A DNA stretch of 64,000 nt from CAIQPS01 sp963783835 (GTDB lineage: Bacteria > Actinomycetota > Thermoleophilia > RBG-16-64-13), in assembly GCA_963783835.1 (NCBI GenBank), contig CAWAOX010000002.1, positions 1 to 64,000 of the forward strand, given 5' to 3'. The number at the start of each line of letters is the position of its first letter. Positions within the stretch are counted from its first letter, which is position 1. Shown piece after piece: positions 8,946 to 17,848 of the stretch. The notes under the pieces were generated by a model. It had not been told where the DNA came from, did no database searches, and saw only the letters and a list, made by a program, of their open reading frames with translations. Position numbers and translations under genes: made by a program.

Positions 8946-9518
8946 GTGCGTGCCCCGGTAGACGCGGAACCCCTTGATGGCCGCGCTCGGGGTGCCGTAG
9001 CGGCTGTTGAGAGTGGTTCGGTCGCCATAGGCGGGATCGTTGAGGTAGTAGGTGGAGCCATCCCGGCCGGTGAGCACCACGAAGTGGGTGGACCCGCCGC
9101 GGCTCACCTGGACGATCACCGGATAGCCGGCGTCGAGTTCCTGGTCGATGCGGGTGAGCGAGCAGGAATCCCAGCGGCCCACGTAGCTGATGGTGCCCCC
9201 CGCCGCGGCGGGCACGCTCTGCCAGTAGATGGCTCCACTCGAGGAGAAGCCGCCGCTGGAGCTGAGCGCCTTGCACAGCCCCCCGGGGTCTTTGCTCGAC
9301 CCGAAGTACGAGGCCACCATGGCACAGGAGGTGACGGCGCAGCCGGAGCCCGACATGGTGTAGGAGCTGCTGCCGAGATGCAGGCCGGCCCAGCGCGAGT
9401 CGCTCTGCTTCCAGACGGGGACGTCCATCCGGTAGGCCAAGACGGCCGGGGCCAGGACGGCCACGACCAGTAACGCCACAAGAAGAGCGAGGACGAGGAC
9501 CAGACCTCGACGCTTCAA
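8883..9518 (-). CDS. Exported C39-like (papain-fold) peptidase, N-terminal part of an interrupted gene
   Basis: Starts MKRRGLVLVLALLVALLVV, a clear signal peptide or anchor. It then has a C39_2-type papain fold: VPVWKQSDSRWAG, the catalytic Cys in SGCAVTSCAMV, the His in GGSTHFVVLTG and the downstream Asp in YYLNDPAYGD. These are the hallmarks of secreted peptidase C39-like proteins in actinobacteria and Firmicutes. The fold ends near GFRVYRGTHAA. After that, the frame runs into an unconserved tail while the expected repeats continue in the next frame, so an indel at 8930-8933 is likely. The intact product would be about 467 residues: an exported cysteine peptidase with two binding repeats. 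Confidence 0.72.
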   Translation of the reverse strand: MKRRGLVLVLALLVALLVVAVLAPAVLAYRMDVPVWKQSDSRWAGLHLGSSSYTMSGSGCAVTSCAMVASYFGSSKDPGGLCKALSSSGGFSSSGAIYWQSVPAAAGGTISYVGRWDSCSLTRIDQELDAGYPVIVQVSRGGSTHFVVLTGRDGSTYYLNDPAYGDRTTLNSRYGTPSAAIKGFRVYRGTHAAYQPLHAYRAGQSAPCLHR

Positions 9519-9657
9519 CGATTCGACCCCCTCGCCCGCCGGTTGCCATACAGTGACGCTTCGAGCGTCAGCCTTGCATGATTTCGACGAGCTGCTCCCA
9601 GAGCCTGCCCCCCGGGCGGCCCCACCGGTGCGCCCCGGCGGCAGCGCCAGAGTCGGG

Positions 9658-10308
9658 CTACCGAAAGACTGCTGCCAGCTCCGTCCTCTGCTCCCCCATC
9701 TCGTCCTCCTCGAGCAGTTCGAGAAAGGCCTGGACGACCTCAGGATCGAGCTGGGTGCCGGATACCCGCCTAAGCTCGGCCACGGCCTCTTCGGCGGGAA
9801 GCGCCTGGCGATAGGGCCGATCGCTGATCATGGCCGAGTAGGCGTCGGCGACCGCCAGGATACGGCCGAGCAACGGTATCTCCTTACCTTTGAGGCCTCG
9901 CGGATAGCCGTTCCCGTCGAAGCGCTCGTGATGCGTACTGATGGCGCCCACGACCTCGTTTTGGTTGGGGATACCCTTGACGATCAATTCACCCAGGGTG
10001 ACGTGCTGCCGGACGGCCACGAGTTCGTCGCCGTTGAGACTGGCCGGCTTGCGCAGGATGTGATCGGGCACGCCCACCTTGCCCACGTCGTGCAGGAGGC
10101 CGGCGATGCGGAGGCGAGCGCTGTGTGTCGGGAGATAGGGCCATCCTGGCAGCGAGGGCCACAGCATATTCCGTGACGTCCTCCGAATGTTTGCGGGTGT
10201 AGTGGTCCTTGTTGTCCACGGTGGTGACCAGGCCGTCGAGCACGGTGAACGAGCCAATGGGCGTAGGCCGGCTGCCATCGTCGCTGCCCGAGGTGGTGAT
10301 GCAGTCAC
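9658..10308 (-). pseudogene. Fragment: HD-GYP phosphodiesterase core
   Basis: From about 10130 down, this frame carries the catalytic HD-GYP core: RIAGLLHDVGKVGVPDHIL (the HD pair), HHERFDGNGYPRGLKG (the GYP motif as NGYP) and ILAVADAYSAMISDRPYR. It ends MGEQRTELAAVFR. Metal-binding residues are all present, so this part was functional until the frameshifts arose. Confidence 0.65.
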
Positions 10309-10711
10309 CCCCCCTACGCTTGGAGCGGTAGAGACTGGCGTCCGCCGCAGCCAAGAGCTCGCTCGCGCCGCTGCCGTCGCGGGGATAGGTGGCCACCCCG
10401 TAGCTCATCTTGATGGGGATCATGTGGCCCTCCACTTCGAGACTCCGGGTCTCGAGGGCGTCTCGGACCCGTTGCAGCAGCGTGAGGGCCTCCTCCGTAT
10501 CGCAGTCGGAGAGGATGGCCACGAACTCGTCGCCGCCACAGCGGGCGGCCACGTCGGAGCGGCGAAGCGAGCCGGTCAAGCAGCGGGCGGCAGTCTGCAA
10601 CACTCTGTCGCCTGTCACATGCCCATGCGCGTCGTTGAAGAGCTTGAAGTTGTCGACATCCATCATGACCAGGGAAAAGACCGAGTTCGACTGCGCCCGC
10701 GTGGACGACAT
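9989..10711 (-). pseudogene. Fragment: GGDEF core and first part of HD-GYP
   Basis: Contains the diguanylate cyclase core with MMDVDNFKLFNDAHGHVTGD, the active-site signature RCGGDEFVAIL and SYGVATYPRDG. The HD-GYP opening follows (GLVTTVDNKDHYTRKHSEDV). Similarity ends after ALAARMALSPDTQR, near 10110, where the HD-GYP catalytic part moves to another frame. Confidence 0.6.
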
Positions 10712-10997
10712 TCTGCTCCACGCGCCTGTTGAGCCCCCGGTGGTTCAGGAGTCCGGTGAGCGAGTCTCTCTCGGCCAGGAACTGGGCATCGTCGTAACGG
10801 CGCGCGTTCTCCAAAGCCAGAGCTATCTGCGAAGCGATGCCCCTTGCGAGCGAAAGCCGCTCTTCGTCTTCCCAAAAGTGATCGTCGCGGCTGATGAGGC
10901 AAAGCGCACCCAGGGCAAGCCGCCGGGAGATCAGGGGTACCACGGCAAGCCGGGTGCCAAAGGGCTCCGGCCACGCCTGGACCGGCGCCCCCTCCAA
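10314..10997 (-). pseudogene. Fragment: end of GAF domain and start of GGDEF domain
   Basis: This frame carries the second half of GAF (GTRLAVVPLISRRLALGALC, then LARGIASQIALALENARRYD) and the first GGDEF helices (ERDSLTGLLNHRGLNRRVEQ). After RVEQ the sequence loses similarity, and the GGDEF core resumes in the adjacent frame at about 10705 with SVFSLVMMDVDNFKLFND. Confidence 0.6.
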
Positions 10998-11055
10998 CTC
11001 TGTCGAAGTGGAAAGCAGCCGCCGCAGTTTCTGCCGGACCGTCCTGGGCAGGCCT

Positions 11056-11790
11056 TCACCGGCGATCAGACTTCCGCGCCCCCTCTGTGGTGTGCACCCA
11101 AAGGGCGGCGCTTTCGCAGCCGACGGCCTCGCAGGCCAATCTGACGCCCGTGCTTAGAACCTCCGCGGTCGTTACGCAGTGGGCGATACTCACCGCGACC
11201 GCATTGAGCCGGGCCAGCAGGTCCTTCTCCGTGGCCAGCTCGGCCGTCCGTGTTTCCACCCGGCGCTCCAGGTCCTGGCGAGCCTCCTCCAGCGCCAACT
11301 CCGCCTCTTTGCGGTCGGTGATGTCGCGAAGGACCAGGATCTTTCCGCGCACCCGGTTGCGGTCGTCCCGCAGCGGGGAGGCCCGGCCGTGGTAGAAGCT
11401 CCCGGCATGCTCCCACTCCTGGAAAGCCTCGGCCGGGTTCGCCGCGTTGTCTTCGTAGGCGGCGAGAAGACCGGGGGCGTCCTCGATCACCTCGGCGATG
11501 GGCTTGCCCGCGGCCGAATCGAGCTTCTTGCCGAGCAGTTCTTCAGCCGCCGCGTTGAGGTATACCAGCCGCCCCCGGGTGTCGGTCACCACCAGACTGT
11601 CGGCCAGGTGCTTGATGATGAATTCGCGGGCCGCCGGCGTCACGTCCAGGAGTTGCAGGCGGGTGAAACCCCAGTACAGCACCAGTGCCACCCAACCGAA
11701 CAGGGCAGGCGCCAGATCCACCGCGCCCGATCCCGGGCGCATTGAAGATGTAGACGGAGTCGGCCGCAACCGGCACCAGGATCGCGGCAA
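11056..11790 (-). pseudogene. Fragment: last transmembrane helix, PAS domain and start of GAF
   Basis: This piece of the sensor keeps one frame. It reads APALFGWVALVLYWGFTRL (membrane helix), then a PAS domain with LADSLVVTDTRGRLVYLNAA and ILVLRDITDRKEAE, a long charged coiled linker ending ERRVETRTAELATEKDL, and the first GAF helix LARLNAVAVSIAHCVTTAEVL. The frame stops shortly after ESAALWVHTTEG, where the GAF domain continues in another frame. Confidence 0.65.
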
Positions 11791-12293
11791 GGATGGCCGC
11801 GGTCTGCCGGCGATAGAGCCCGGGCTCCCGGATGAACATAGCCACGATCACGAACACCGCGGCCGCGATGAGCGCATACGTGTAGACGGTATCCACCCAC
11901 CACCACACTCCGGGCGTCTTGTGCAGGAACGCGAAGGGCCCGCTCGTGTCCAGCGTGAGGGCCTTCCAGAAGAGGGTGTGGAACGTGCTGGTCGCATACG
12001 AGGACCAAGCTGACGACAGGCACGATCGCCAGAAGACCCAGTCTCCTCGGGGTGACCCACCTCTCGTGCCCGGTGTACTCCGCGGCAAAAACGAATAGGG
12101 CAGGCCCGATCACCACGATCGCGACAAACGACAGCTTGTGGAAGACGACTGGCGTCCGTCAGCTGCCGGCGGTCAAGCTCGAGCGCGGTGGTCCAAGCCC
12201 AGATGGCCCCAGCCGACGTTCACGACCACAAGGGCAGTGGAGCCCGGGGCCGGGCGCCGGCGCCAGGTGAGGTAAGCCACCACGGCCGAGACG

Positions 12294-12314
12294 AACCCGG
12301 CGAGCAGCATGAGG
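12294..12314. repeat. 21-bp direct repeat, copy 1
   Basis: Identical to 13346-13366. The 21 bases begin AACCCGGCGAGC and end ATGAGG, and encode on the minus strand the LMLLAGF/LVSA part of the 7TM sensor N-terminus. The flanks are similar but diverged. The two copies bracket the decayed methyltransferase. Confidence 0.8.
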
Positions 12315-12595
12315 AAGACGTAAGGATCGGACTGCCGAATCATGGGGCTACGTCCATCAACCCGCCGACCGCTAGTGGATAGACTATGCGAAACAAAACG
12401 TCGCGACGAAGCTGTTTACGGCGTTTCAAGGGGAATCTTTAGTATGCGCGGGACTCTGCGGGTCTCGGAGATTTGAGCGCGAAGCGCCGTTGCAGCCTAC
12501 GGACCATCCCGACAGGTGCACGATTGACAGTCTTCTGATGCTTGTGACATTCTCGCTCGTACCTCGTCACAGCTGCCACGGAAGGGATTGACGAC

Positions 12596-13369
12596 ATGGT
12601 CTCTATGCGTGATGCACTCATGTCTGGTTTCTTCGCGGCTTACTATCGCTACACGCGCTTTCTCAATCGCGTGTGTGCCGACCATGGGACGATCGATGGA
12701 AGGGCCATTCAGAGTATTGCCTTCTGTGTGTATGCCGCTGGGTAACGAACAAGTGCGTTGCCGACTACATACCATCAGGGAAGAGCAGTCCTGGAAATAG
12801 GCTGCGGCTCAGGAATAATCACCCTGTATGCGGCCATGAAGAGTCAGACACGTTACAGCCGTTGACATTAGCCCGGACGCGTTGGAGAACACAAAGCTCA
12901 ACATGGCGGCACTAAGGTATAGAGAATGTGAGTGTTCGTCTAGCAGCGAGGCTTTGAAGCGAGTCGACGGGTGAGTTCGAGGTCGTGATTTCCAATCCGC
13001 CCTGGGATGAACTTCGAACTTGATGACCCGCAACAGGAAATGGGCCTCGTCGGCGACGCTTACTCCTGAGCCTGTTCCGAGACTCCGAGGCGGTTCTTGG
13101 TCGACGGTGGACTTCTCGTGATCTCATGCCCAGCAGGTGCGAAAGGAAAAGCTTGTGGCGCTTGCCGCGGAGAGCGGCTTCAGCGCTGGTAGCTACCTAC
13201 CCGAGAGAGCAGAGGAAGGATCTCCGGGTGCGTCTTTTGACCCTTGCTCTACTTGCAGGTGGGTTTTCATCCCCTGGTGTACGTGTTCAAGAAAGAGGGG
13301 ACACCGGCGCAGGCGAACGGGAGACCCTTGACTACGGCTGAGACCAACCCGGCGAGCAGCATGAGGTAA
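12596..13369 (+). pseudogene. Decayed class I SAM-dependent methyltransferase
   Basis: Fragments of one protein appear in order across all three plus-strand frames. Start MVSMRDALMSGFFAAYYRYT (12596); then CVADYIPSGK; motif I VLEIGCGSGIITLYAAMK; motif II AVDISPDALENTKLNMAALR; the catalytic-type motif FEVVISNPPWDEL; DDPQQEMGLVGDAY; FLVDGGLLVIS; KEKLVALAAESGFSA; VATYPREQRKDLRVRLLTL; and the closing strand LQVGFHPLVYVFKKEGTP. At least five frame changes are needed. The NPPW motif puts it with HemK/PrmC-like or small-molecule N-methyltransferases acting on planar amides or amines. Base composition is visibly less GC-rich than the neighbours, which suggests foreign origin. No intact reading frame remains, so I treat it as dead unless the sequence is in error. 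Confidence 0.65.
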
Positions 13370-13395
13370 GCGTATTGATTCAACTGCCAAAGCAT
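13329..13395 (-). pseudogene. N-terminal relic of a second 7TM sensor
   Basis: Reading leftward from CAT at 13393-13395: MLWQLNQYAYLMLLAGLVSA followed by VVKGL. This matches the first 22 residues of the sensor starting at 12343 (MIRQSDPYVFLMLLAGFVSA). Nothing after it resembles the family. It looks like the stump left when most of a tandem paralogue was lost or replaced by the methyltransferase segment. Confidence 0.5.
13346..13366. repeat. 21-bp direct repeat, copy 2
   Basis: Perfect copy of 12294-12314, about 1.05 kb apart in direct orientation. It overlaps the 3' end of the decayed methyltransferase on the plus strand and the 7TM relic on the minus strand. Confidence 0.8.
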
Positions 13396-13439
13396 CGCTC
13401 TAGGATTCTCGGCCATTCAGCCGGGAGTCTTTAGCCGAG

Positions 13440-14755
13440 CTAGAGCTCCAGGAGCGGCATATCGGCCGCCTCGCGGATCCGGCCGTCGGACATCAGGCTC
13501 TGTCCGCCGAGCATCCCCAAATCGTGAGCCACTTGGGTACACCCCTCGATCAGCCGGTCGAGGTGGCTCTGCTCGTGCCGCGCCATGAGGCTCAGGCGCA
13601 GGCGGGCTCCGCCCGCGGGCACCGCGGGCCAGCGCATGACCGGGCAGAAGATGCCTCGTGACCGCAGGCCCTCGGCAAAAGCGATGCCCAGCGCTTCGTC
13701 GCCGACGAACAGGGGCACCGACGGTATGTCGTGGGTTCCGAGCACCGTCAGGCCGGCGCTCCGCAATCCCTGCTTCAGGTACCGCGACTTACTCCGCAGA
13801 CCGTCACGTAGTTCCTGCCCGCTCTCGATCAGGTCGATGGCGGCGATCATGGCGCCGGCCATGGCGCAGGTGAGCGCCGAAGAAAGCACGCTCGAGCTGG
13901 CGGCGATGCGAAGGTAGTCGACCAGGGTCTTGCTGCCGCACAGATAGCCGCCGGTCCCCCCCATCGCCTTGTCCATGCAGCCCATGAGGATGTCGATCCC
14001 GTCGGCGCAGCCATGGTAGTCGGGGGACCCTCCGCCCCGCGAACCGATGACGCCCACCGCATGGGCGTCGTCCACCATGAGCTTGGCCCCGTACTGCCGC
14101 GCCATCTCGACGTAGCGGGGGATGTCGATGATCTCCCCCTCGAGGCAGTAGACGCCCTCGGTGACGATCAGCTTGTTGGAGAGGGCCTCGTGCTCCTCCA
14201 GCTTGCTCCTGAGGTCGTCCAGATCGTTGTGTTTGAACTTGAACACCCGGACCCGGCTCAGTTGCGCAGCCATCCGACACCGAGCCGTGGATGTACTCAT
14301 CGACGAATATGGCCCCGTCTTGCCTGCGGTAGGGAAGCCCACCCACGAAGGGGTTCATCACCGTCTGGAACACCGTCACGTTGGCCATGTAGCCGGTGGG
14401 GAAGGTCAGACAGTCCTCCATGCCGGTGAGACCGGCGATGCGCCGCTCCACCTCCTCGATCAGGGTCACGTTCCCGCTCATCAGCCGCGACCCGCCGGGA
14501 CCGACGCCGAAACTCCTCGATGGCCCGAATGGCCGCATCCTTGACGCGCGGGTCTTCCGACATACTCAGATAGTTGTTCGCGCCGAACATCAGGAAGTCG
14601 GCGCCGTCCGCCACACACTCGGGCTCGTTCACGCCCGATTCGAGAGTGAAAATATAGGGGTAAAGGCTCCACTCGCGGATGTGGTCGAGCAGGAGCTGGA
14701 CATTCCCGAAGTTCGCCGTCTCCCGGGCCGCATCCACGGTCAGCAGCTCTCGCAT
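13440..14755 (-). pseudogene. Alpha-oxoamine synthase family PLP enzyme (KBL/BioF-like), two frameshifts
   Basis: A protein of about 440 residues, from MRELLTVDAARETANFGNVQ (start 14755) to the stop at 13440. It is continuous if one base is removed at 14510-14512 (AAA; gives IEEFGVGPGGSRLMSGN) and one at 14262-14263 (TT; gives HGSVSDGCALSRVRVFKFKH). Family features are FGANNYLSMSEDPRV, the VGPGGSR loop, KLMVDDAHAVGVIGSRGGG (cofactor Asp and His), the lysine in GCMDKAMGGTGGY and SPV-like VPLFVGDE. These enzymes condense an amino acid with an acyl-CoA (2-amino-3-ketobutyrate or 8-amino-7-oxononanoate synthesis, among others). The unusually long N-terminus resembles uncharacterised AOS-like members more than BioF. 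The acyl-CoA and amino-acid substrates cannot be named. Confidence 0.75.
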
Positions 14756-14952
14756 GAAATCTAACAAGTGGGCCTCCCAGCTCCAGAAGCGGGGCGAGTA
14801 CCAGTTCCGGCTGCCGGCACTGGCCCCGACTGCGATTCGCGCATCAAACCAACAGTTCGGGCGGCCGCGTCGAGGTCCTGCAATGGGACTCACGAATACC
14901 TGCCGTTTGCCGACAAAGGAGGTACCAGGCGACTCGAACCCCCGAGGCAACC

Positions 14953-15280
14953 ATGCAGTTCCACCAGACCGGCCCGGCCGGCACTCCATACGACGACCTA
15001 TTCTGCCGAGAGTGCTCGTCTCCGCTCATCCAGGCCGTGGAGTGGACACGGCTGAACGAGGACCATTGGTCCGTTCTCGTTCGGTGTCCGGAATGCTTCG
15101 GCTCCTGCGAGATCGTCATGGACGACGGATCGGGCCCACGAGTTCATGCTCGAGGCGGACGAAGCTATCCGCTCTCTTCTCGAGGCCGCTCAGTCGCTGG
15201 AACGCGACATCTTCAGACAGAGTTGCGAGGCCTTCGCGCAGGCACTGCGGGCCGACCACATCCGCCCGATGGACTTCTAG
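14953..15280 (+). pseudogene. Small zinc-ribbon-like protein, one frameshift
   Basis: Starts MQFHQTGPAGTPYDDLFCRE. Two CxxC pairs are visible (FCREC and VRCPECF), suggesting a zinc ribbon. After EIVMDDGS, the coding signal shifts frame to HEFMLEADEAIRSLLEAAQS and ends QALRADHIRPMDF at 15278-15280. Removing one G of the GGG at 15132-15134 joins them as MDDGSAHEF. The restored product would be about 108 residues: a metal-binding head and an acidic helical tail. This layout recurs as small uncharacterised actinobacterial proteins, but I cannot name the family. The next frame continues to 15327 only as non-conserved sequence. Confidence 0.55.
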
Positions 15281-15304
15281 CGGCCGCAGATTTCGGCGGA
15301 TCCC

Positions 15305-16006
15305 CTAGCGCCCGCCGTACCGGTTGAAGTACGTGAAATCCTCCACGTCGCGCCGCACCCGCAGATACTCGGCCGGCTCCTCCACCGGATAGCCCAGACG
15401 GCAGGAGAAGGCCACCCGGCGCTCCTCGGGGATGCCGAGTATCTCCTTGAGCTCGGCCGCGTCGGCCAACGAGCTGACGATCTGCACGCCCAGCCCCAGC
15501 GCCTCCGCCTCAAGCCAGATGTTCTCCATGAGGCAGCCCAGGCTGATGATCCCCAGAAAGTCGCCCTCGGAGGCCGGCGCCCTCCTGCTCGGGTCGTACA
15601 CCACGACCAGCATGACCGGGCTGGCCGGGAGAGCCCGCTGCCGGGAGGAGATGCCGCTTTGGTCGAGCGCGTCCGCCTTGAAGTCAGGCGTGCGCCAGGC
15701 CGGCGGGAACATGGCGGCAAGCAGGCCGGTCTTGCGCTGGAGCAGTTCTTCTTTTGAAAAGGAGAGTTGCTCGTAATTCTCGCGGATGAAGGTCTCGGAG
15801 ATCGGGCGCTCCACCCGGGCGAGCGCGTCGAGGACGGCCGGTTCGTCGACCACCACGATCTCGAAGTTCTGCATGTTGTGCGCGGTCGGGGTCCAGCGCG
15901 CGGCTTCGAGGACGCGCCCCAGATCGTCTTTCGAGACGGGGCGCTCGGGGTCGAAAGCGACCCGCAGCGACCTGCGGTCGCGGATGAGGTCGAGGATGTC
16001 GGCCAT
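15305..16006 (-). CDS. Nitroreductase-family FMN oxidoreductase
   Basis: 233 residues. MADILDLIRDRRSLRVAFD carries the RRSxR FMN-phosphate site, and LEAARWTPTAHNMQNFEIVVV is the characteristic second FMN-binding segment. GCLMENIWLEAEALGLGVQI forms the central helix, and EERRVAFSCRLGYPVEEP is the usual C-terminal strand. These dimeric enzymes reduce nitro compounds, quinones or flavins with NAD(P)H. It carries a longer middle insertion (FIRENYEQLSFSKEELLQRK) than minimal members. It is the only intact gene between 9 and 16 kb, which matters when judging whether the surrounding frameshifts are biological. It diverges from the TIG-domain gene. Confidence 0.85.
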   Translation of the reverse strand: MADILDLIRDRRSLRVAFDPERPVSKDDLGRVLEAARWTPTAHNMQNFEIVVVDEPAVLDALARVERPISETFIRENYEQLSFSKEELLQRKTGLLAAMFPPAWRTPDFKADALDQSGISSRQRALPASPVMLVVVYDPSRRAPASEGDFLGIISLGCLMENIWLEAEALGLGVQIVSSLADAAELKEILGIPEERRVAFSCRLGYPVEEPAEYLRVRRDVEDFTYFNRYGGR

Positions 16007-16092
16007 AGTGTCTGTGCCCTCCTGGTGAGCGGGACGTGCTCTGGTCTCGTGCGCCTTACTATGACACAGCCGTGCGGGGCCGGAAAAAGGGG

Positions 16093-16123
16093 AAGGCCCC
16101 GGCGGGGTGCTGCCGGGGCCTTT
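16093..16123 (-). terminator. Strong hairpin in a divergent intergenic region
   Basis: AAGGCCCCGGC (16093-16103) pairs perfectly with GCCGGGGCCTT (16112-16122). On the minus strand it is followed by TTCCCCTTTTT, a terminator-like tract, but it lies upstream of the nitroreductase start at 16006. It could be an attenuator in that gene's leader or the end of a short RNA. On the plus strand it lies ahead of the promoter at 16238. The rest of 16007-16306 shows no coding signal. Confidence 0.5.
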
Positions 16124-16237
16124 GCTCTCGAGGGGGTACTCGAAGAGGAGGGGGTAGTGTCAATCTACACCCCACCCTGTAAGGAACTCATAAAGCGGCC
16201 CAGACCGCGCGGGAAGTCGCGCTCACCTCAGGCCGCG

Positions 16238-16267
16238 TTGACAGCCCTTTGCCCGTACTCCTACACT
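16238..16267 (+). promoter_or_regulatory. Sigma-70 promoter of the TIG/beta-sandwich gene
   Basis: TTGACA (16238-16243), an 18-base spacer, then TACACT (16262-16267). The predicted start leaves a leader of about 35 bases before the GTG at 16307, which has AGGAGG upstream. This is the best canonical promoter in the window. Confidence 0.7.
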
Positions 16268-16306
16268 AGTGCTGAGCAAGTGAGGTACTGAAGTCAGGAG
16301 GCGCTC

Positions 16307-17816
16307 GTGAAAGCTGCATCGCGCTCACTCACCCTCGCGCTACTTTCACTGCTGCTCGTGTTCGTCCTTCTGCCGGCGGCGCCGGCCTTGGCAGCTCCGC
16401 CTCCGCCTACTGTCACGAACGTGAACAACAGCTTCGGCGGCACTCCCGGCGGCACCAGGTGGTGGTCACGGGGACGGCCTTTACCGGGGCAGGCTCGGTG
16501 ACTTTCGGCGGCATCGCGGCCGCGGGGTTCAGAGTGGACTCCGACACGCAGATCGTGGCCTCCTCCCCCGCGCACAGCGAGGGCAAGGTCGACGTCGTCG
16601 TCACCACAGCAAGGGGTCGTCCTCTGCGGCCGGCGTCGGAAACGACTTCACGTATGTGCCCCGGGTCGAGCAGGCCAACTTCAACTTTCTCTACTCGGGG
16701 AACTGGAAGGCGGTCAGTTCGCCCTCGTCCTCCGGCGGCTCATACAGGTACGCGAGCGCGATGGGGGATTCGGTATCGATCGTCTTCTACGGTAACCACT
16801 TCACCTTGCTCGGCAAGCGAGGACCCGATCAGGGGCTGGCCGGCGTCTCCATCGACGGCGGGAACTTCTTCAACATCGACCTTTACAACTCCATCGCGCT
16901 CTACAAGCTGAACAATTTCAGTCTCAATACTTCCTACGGGACCCACACGATCACGATCAAGTTCACCGGTTTGAAGAACATCGCCTCTTCCGGCCTTAAC
17001 GTGAACGTGGACGCGTTCGACATCGTGGGCTCGCTGATCCCGTATTCCCGGATCGAGCAGTCGAACTCCTCCATCGTGTACGCCGGCGCCTGGTCGACGC
17101 TCTCCTCAGCGGGCGCCTCGGGGGGCGGCTACAAACGGTCGAGCGCCACGAACGCCGAGGTGAGCATCCCCTTCTTCGGGCAGAGGCTCGACATCTACGG
17201 GATGAAGGGCACCACGGCTGGGATCGTGGACGTCTACGTGGACGGTAGTGAAACGCCCTGGAACACCATCGACCTCTCGAACGCCACCGCGCTGTACAAG
17301 CAGAAGCTGATCAGCATCACCGACCCCGATATGGAGACGCATGTGGTGACGCTCCGGCCCAACCCGGCGAGCCCCGCCGGCAGGTTCATCAACCTGGACT
17401 ATGTGGAAGTGATAGGGAGCCTCCTCCCTGCCGGCCGGGTGGAGCAGACCACCTCCTTCTTCACCTGGGCGGGCGCTTGGACGAAGCTGACGAGCTCGTC
17501 CTACTCCGGAGGTAGCTTCGCGTACACGAACACCGCCGGCTCCTTCGCGGCCTTCGCTATCAATGGCGTCAGGCTGGACCTCATCGCCAAGACCGGACCG
17601 AACTACGGCATCGCCAAGGTGACTCTCGACGGCACGAAGACGTTCTTGGTGGACCTCTACAGCGCCAGCACGTTGTACAAGCGGAACGTCTGGTCTACCG
17701 GGTGGCTGGCCCCGGGGGTGCACACCCTCAAGATAGAGTGGACCGGCACCAAGCGGGCGGCCGCCACCAAGACCAACATCAACGTCGACGCGGTGCTGGT
17801 GACCGGCCCCGTGTGA
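16307..17816 (+). pseudogene. Exported TIG-domain protein with three beta-sandwich repeats, two frameshifts
   Basis: A GTG start, then a signal peptide (LTLALLSLLLVFVLLPAAPA), then an IPT/TIG Ig-like domain (PPTVTNVNNSFGGTPGGT... VVVTGTAFTGAGSVTFGG). One base is missing near 16457 and another near 16610 (TTA-x-GSSSAAGVGNDF). The rest is in frame from about 16620: three domains of about 125 residues starting RVEQANFNFLYSGNW, RIEQSNSSIVYAGAW and RVEQTTSFFTWAGAW. The third ends ATKTNINVDAVLV and closely matches the repeats of the exported M28 peptidase. Without a catalytic domain, it is probably a surface adhesin or binding protein. The restored product is about 500 residues. The 1.16-kb intact portion (16656-17816) may still be translated if an internal start is used. 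Confidence 0.7.
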
Positions 17817-17848
17817 GATAGAGGCGGCGCCGGCGGGCGCCTCAGAGT

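Larger units (their letters stand above)
9658..12343 (-). pseudogene. Frameshifted sensor: 7TM-PAS-GAF-GGDEF-HD-GYP
   Basis: One ancestral gene read leftward from ATG at 12343 (MIRQSDPYVFLMLLAGFVSA) to the stop at 9658. Domains in order: N-terminal seven-helix histidine-kinase-type sensor (12343 to about 11730), PAS (about 11640-11290), coiled linker, GAF (about 11200-10800), GGDEF with intact CGGDEF (about 10760-10310), and HD-GYP ending QAFLELLEEDEM. Continuity needs about six frame changes, near 12190, 12000, 11720, 11060, 10705 and 10110. Each domain still matches its family well, so decay is recent or the indels are consensus errors. An intact version would be a roughly 890-residue membrane receptor that both makes and degrades cyclic di-GMP or related dinucleotides. 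Confidence 0.75.

Noticed and set aside
8925..8950. Programmed frameshifting to join the C39 peptidase to its repeats
   Set aside because: There is a CCCC slip site on the minus strand but no slippery heptamer, stem or internal ribosome-binding-like stimulator. An indel is simpler, given similar breaks nearby.
12524..12552. TTGACA followed 17 bases later by ACATTC, ahead of the methyltransferase
   Set aside because: The -10 match is too poor, and the gene behind it is broken.
12343..12595. Possible gene between the sensor start and the methyltransferase
   Set aside because: All frames have early stops and none has a motif. I see nothing functional.
14925..14950. A tRNA T-arm-like stretch (GGTTCGAGTC on the minus strand)
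   Set aside because: The five-base arms do not pair, and no anticodon or D-arm is found within 80 bases. At most it is a degenerate relic.
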